Positions 5,098-7,747 of a stretch of DNA of 7,747 nucleotides are shown piece by piece (position 1 is the stretch's first letter; the number at the start of each line of letters is the position of its first letter). The stretch comes from Thermoplasmata archaeon (GTDB lineage Archaea > Thermoplasmatota > Thermoplasmata > Lutacidiplasmatales > UBA184), in assembly GCA_030043255.1 (NCBI GenBank), contig JASHYB010000128.1, positions 1 through 7,747 of the forward strand. Reading direction: 5' to 3'. The position numbers were made by a program, and so were the translations under genes. The notes under the pieces were generated by a model, which did no database searches, had not been told where the DNA came from, and saw only the letters and a program-made list of their open reading frames with translations.

Positions 5098-6131
5098 CCG
5101 ACTGGTCCGCCCAGGGGATCACCGCGCGGCAGGACGGTTTCGCCCTCGGACCGGTCGACCTCGCGCTGCCCGCGGGCCGGACGGTCGCCGTCCTCGGCAG
5201 CTCGGGGGCGGGGAAGACGACGCTGCTGCGCACCCTCGCCGGGTTCGTGCCGGCGGAGCGTGGCCGCCTGGTGCGCGACGGCCGCGACGTCGGTCGGCTC
5301 GCGCCCGAGGAGCGCCGGCTCGGCTACGTGCCGCAGGGGCTCGGGCTGATCCCGACGCGGACCGTGGAGCGGAACGTCAGCTACCCGCTGGAGGTCCGGG
5401 GCCGCACCGACGCCGTCGCGAAGGGCCGGGCGATGCTCCAGCGGTTCGGGCTGACGGCGCTCGCCCGCCGCCACCCGGCCCAGCTCAGCGGCGGGGAGCT
5501 GATGCGGGTCGCCCTCGCCCGGGCGCTGCTCGCCGAGCCCGAGCTGGTCCTCTGGGACGAGCCGTGGCAGGCGCTGGACGTGGAAGCGCGCCACCAGCTG
5601 TCGTTCGTCTTCGAGGAGCTCCGGGAACGGGCCCGCGTGCCGGCGGTCGTCGTCACCCACGACCCGGAGCTCGCGTTCTCGGTCGCGGACGAGTTCGTCG
5701 TCCTCCACCGGGGGCGCCCGCTCTTCCGCGGCGCGCCGGAGGAGCTGCTCGCTCGCCCGGTGGACGGCTTCACCGCGCGCTTCGTCGGTTTCGACAACGT
5801 CTACGAGCGGGCCGAGCTCGCCCGCGGCCCGCCCGGCTCGTTCGCCGCCTGGCTGCTCGCCCGGGCCGGTCCCGCCGGGATCGCCTTCGCCCGGCCAGCG
5901 GTCGGTGGCGCGGCGGACCCTTGGACGGCGACGGTGCGACGGGCGCGCCCGAGCCCCGAGGGGGTCGTGGTCACGGCCAGCGTCGGCGAGCTGACCGTGA
6001 CCCTGCGACGCGACGCGGCCGTCGGGACGCCGCTGCCGTCCGTCGGCGAGCGCCTGCGCTTCGAGGTCGGCGAAGGGAGCCTGCGCCCGTTCGCGGGGGC
6101 CGGGGCACCGGAGGGCGGAGCGGCGGGATGA
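5094..6131 (+). CDS. wtpC: Tungstate/molybdate ABC transporter, ATP-binding subunit with C-terminal oxyanion-binding-like domain
   Basis: Energises oxyanion import on the cytoplasmic face. The 345 residues show a complete nucleotide-binding domain: Walker A GSSGAGKT (35-42), Q-loop Q81 in YVPQG, signature LSGGE (131-135), Walker B LVLWDEP (151-157) and switch H189 in VVTHD. The D-loop reads QALD instead of the common SALD. After about residue 230 comes VGFDNVYERA and a small C-terminal domain (about 231-335) at the place of the Mop/TOBE regulatory domain of ModC/WtpC proteins; it is diverged, so oxyanion binding there is uncertain. The start is GTG 5094, overlapping the wtpB stop as GTGA, with GAGGAG upstream. 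The longer frame back to 4620 is a shadow of wtpB. The stop overlaps the ATG of the regulator. Confidence 0.9.
   Translation: MTDWSAQGITARQDGFALGPVDLALPAGRTVAVLGSSGAGKTTLLRTLAGFVPAERGRLVRDGRDVGRLAPEERRLGYVPQGLGLIPTRTVERNVSYPLEVRGRTDAVAKGRAMLQRFGLTALARRHPAQLSGGELMRVALARALLAEPELVLWDEPWQALDVEARHQLSFVFEELRERARVPAVVVTHDPELAFSVADEFVVLHRGRPLFRGAPEELLARPVDGFTARFVGFDNVYERAELARGPPGSFAAWLLARAGPAGIAFARPAVGGAADPWTATVRRARPSPEGVVVTASVGELTVTLRRDAAVGTPLPSVGERLRFEVGEGSLRPFAGAGAPEGGAAG
6117..6120 (+). promoter_or_regulatory. Shine-Dalgarno of the ModE-like gene
   Basis: GGAG lies 7 nt before ATG 6128, inside the 3' end of wtpC. It supports ATG 6128 over upstream in-frame codons. Confidence 0.45.
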
Positions 6132-6802
6132 GCCGGGCGGACGTTGTCACCAGCGGCGACATCGAACTGCTGCGGGCGGTGGCGCGCGGGCGGTCGGTCG
6201 CCCGGGCGGCCCGGGCCCTGCGCATGAGCCGCGACCGGGCCGTCTACCGGCTCGACCGCCTCGCCCGGGCGTTCGGCGGGCCGATCGTCGTCGGGGTCCG
6301 CGGGGGCGCCGGCCACGGCGGGAGCGCGCTCACGCCGCTCGGCGACCGCATCGTGCGGGGCGGCTTCGCCTCGCTCGAGCTGCTGGACGCGCGCCCGACG
6401 GTCCCGCTGTCGGTCCCGAACCTGCTGCGCGGGGTCTACCACGGGGCGCCCCCGGCGGCAGAGGTCCACGTCCGGCCGTCGCTGCGCCTCAAGGTCACCT
6501 TCCCCGCGGAGGACGGCGCGTCGGTCGCGCTCCTGCTCGACCCGGAGGCGGTCGTCGTCGCCCGCCGCCGGTTCGCCTCCAGCGCCCGCAACGTGCTCGC
6601 CGCCACCGTCGAGGCGGTCCGCCCCGGCCGGCGCGGACGGGAGCTCACCCTGGTCGTGCGCACCGCCGGCCCGCGGCTGCGGGTCGCCCTCACCGAGGGC
6701 GCGGTGCGCCAGCTGGGCCTCGCCCCGGGCGTGGCGGTCTGGCTCTACGTCAAGGCGACGGCGCTGCGCCCGGTCTCCGCCCCGGCGCACCGGCCGCGCT
6801 AG
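6128..6802 (+). CDS. ModE-like transcriptional regulator: winged HTH plus Mop/TOBE domain
   Basis: Probable molybdate/tungstate-responsive DNA-binding protein. Of 224 residues, about 8-80 form a ModE/LysR-type winged helix-turn-helix: [21 protein letters not shown], then [20 protein letters not shown], then a Gly-rich wing and LTPLGDRIV. Residues about 118-147 ([28 protein letters not shown]) form a linker or partial domain. About 150-216 is one Mop/TOBE domain, starting at [11 protein letters not shown] and ending [10 protein letters not shown]; two such domains in a dimer would make oxyanion sites, whereas E. coli ModE has two per chain. ATG 6128 overlaps the wtpC stop as ATGA, so the regulator is made with the transporter, consistent with autoregulation through the inverted repeat before wtpA. 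The stop shares CTAG with the radA stop. I leave the symbol blank because archaeal ModE relatives are poorly characterised. Confidence 0.85.
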   Translation: MSRADVVTSGDIELLRAVARGRSVARAARALRMSRDRAVYRLDRLARAFGGPIVVGVRGGAGHGGSALTPLGDRIVRGGFASLELLDARPTVPLSVPNLLRGVYHGAPPAAEVHVRPSLRLKVTFPAEDGASVALLLDPEAVVVARRRFASSARNVLAATVEAVRPGRRGRELTLVVRTAGPRLRVALTEGAVRQLGLAPGVAVWLYVKATALRPVSAPAHRPR

Positions 6803-7747
6803 GCGTCCCGGACCCCTTCGGTCGTGAGCGAGAAGACCGCCTCCCCCTCGGGGAGGTTGGGCGAGTCGATCAGGCGGGCGATCCGCTTCGGGGGCTTGGA
6901 CTTGCGCAGGTAGACCCGGTAGGTCGCCGCGTGGGCGACGATGTTCCCGCCGATCGGGCGGGTCGGGTCGCCGAACAGGATGTCCGGCCGGGCCGAGACC
7001 TGGTTCGTGACGACGATCGAGGCGTTGTAGGTGTCCGAGAAGCGCAGCAGCTCGTGGAGGTGCTTGTTGAGGAGCTGCTGGCGCGGCGCGAGCTCGCCGC
7101 GGCCGAGGTACTCGGCGCGGAAGTGTGCCGTCAGCGAGTCGACCACGAGCAGCCGGATCGGCTTCTCGCGCGCGAGCTCCTGCGCCTTCTGCAGGAGCAG
7201 CATCTGATGGTTCGAATTGTAGGCGCGGGCGACGTGGATCCGGGCGGGCGCGGCGTCGGGGTCGAGGCCGACCCCCTTCGCCATGTCGACGATCCGCTCG
7301 GGGCGGAACGTGCTCTCGGTGTCGATGTAGACCGCCTCACCCTGGAGGCCGCCCTGGTCGGCCGGGAGCTGCACGTCGACCGCGATCTGGTGCGCGAGTT
7401 GGGTCTTGCCCGAACCGAACTCGCCCGAGAACTCCGTGATCGCCTGGGTCTCGACCCCGCCGCCGAGCAGCTCGTCGAGCGCCTTCGCGTTGGTCGTGAT
7501 CCGCCCGAGCTTCTGGCGCCGCGCGAGGAGCGTGGTGCCGCTCTCGAACTGCCCGACGTCCGCGCGGCGGCGCGCTTCCCCGATGATCTTCTGGGCGCTC
7601 GCGGTACCGATCTCCGCCGCCTCGGCGACGTCGCCCGGCGAGGCGACGGCGAGCTCCATCAGGTCCGTGTACCCGGCTTCCCGCAGCTTCTCCGCCGTCG
7701 TCGTCCCGACCCCGGGGAGCTCCTCGAGGGGAATCTCGGGCTTCGGT
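6799..7747 (-). CDS. radA: DNA repair and recombination protein RadA (partial, N-terminus outside window)
   Basis: Archaeal RecA/Rad51-family ATPase that forms filaments on single-stranded DNA and performs strand exchange in homologous recombination. The visible 315 residues lack only the first few. They begin in the helix-hairpin-helix domain ([23 protein letters not shown]), pass a linker with [11 protein letters not shown], and enter the core: Walker A GEFGSGKT (about 108-115 of the fragment), catalytic Glu in DTEST (144), and Walker B LLVVD (199-203). The DNA-binding loop regions follow, at [15 protein letters not shown] and in [30 protein letters not shown]. The linker has TLLARR where the FxxA-type polymerisation motif of some archaeal RadA lies, much like haloarchaeal forms as I recall them. 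No intein interrupts the Walker A region. The helix-hairpin-helix domain separates it from bacterial RecA and supports an archaeal source. Its promoter is outside the window. Confidence 0.95.
   Translation of the reverse strand, partial: PKPEIPLEELPGVGTTTAEKLREAGYTDLMELAVASPGDVAEAAEIGTASAQKIIGEARRRADVGQFESGTTLLARRQKLGRITTNAKALDELLGGGVETQAITEFSGEFGSGKTQLAHQIAVDVQLPADQGGLQGEAVYIDTESTFRPERIVDMAKGVGLDPDAAPARIHVARAYNSNHQMLLLQKAQELAREKPIRLLVVDSLTAHFRAEYLGRGELAPRQQLLNKHLHELLRFSDTYNASIVVTNQVSARPDILFGDPTRPIGGNIVAHAATYRVYLRKSKPPKRIARLIDSPNLPEGEAVFSLTTEGVRDA

Noticed and set aside
3116..5708. Minus-strand open frames opposite the transporter operon (for example 3116-3931, 3934-4554, 4950-5708)
   Set aside because: Asp/Arg/Gly-rich antisense translations with no domain; shadows of wtpA, wtpB and wtpC.
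5564..6127. Upstream extension of the ModE-like frame
   Set aside because: It overlaps wtpC out of frame, and the HTH homology starts just after ATG 6128, which has a GGAG upstream and an ATGA overlap.

Overview
The window is extremely GC-rich and packed with genes, and it reads as archaeal chromosome. The clearest marker is a RadA recombinase of the archaeal type, with an N-terminal helix-hairpin-helix domain in front of the RecA-like core, at the right edge. Supporting signs are a cysteine-free, sequon-rich secreted binding protein of the WtpA (archaeal tungstate/molybdate) family, and two promoters whose TATA-like elements lie exactly where a leaderless transcript would start at the ATG. 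Very high GC without a strongly acidic proteome points more to a GC-rich Thermoplasmatota-like lineage than to haloarchaea, but this placement is a guess.

Layout. (1) 2-562 (+): C-terminal part of a protein with two four-cysteine zinc-ribbon-like modules. It converges, with a 16-nt gap, on (2) hutH, histidine ammonia-lyase (579-2132, -). hutH lies 4 nt downstream of (3) sodN, nickel superoxide dismutase (2137-2664, -), so the two probably form one transcript. (4) sodX, the S26-type nickel-SOD maturation protease (2695-3075, +), is divergent from sodN, with only 30 nt between the start codons. (5) A four-gene operon (3128-6802, +) encodes a tungstate/molybdate ABC transporter: binding protein wtpA, permease wtpB, ATPase wtpC, and a ModE-like HTH + Mop/TOBE regulator. 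Each junction is a 4-nt stop/start overlap (ATGA, GTGA, ATGA). (6) radA (6799 to beyond 7747, -) converges on the regulator and the two stop codons share one CTAG.

How the genes work together. SodN is made with a 26-residue propeptide that must be removed to expose the His-1 nickel ligand, and SodX is the obvious protease. The transporter operon carries its own candidate oxyanion-sensing repressor. A perfect 8-7-8 inverted repeat sits between the TATA-like element of wtpA and its start codon, where a repressor would block initiation, so I propose autoregulation. HutH would deaminate histidine to urocanate; no other histidine-utilisation gene is visible.

The most interesting items are the divergent sodN/sodX pair with overlapping control signals, the candidate ModE operator, the nickel-SOD/histidine ammonia-lyase gene pair, and a possible change in the oxyanion site of WtpA. 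No RNA genes, mobile elements, CRISPR arrays or long repeats were seen. Comparisons with known proteins come from memory of family motifs; no searches were run.
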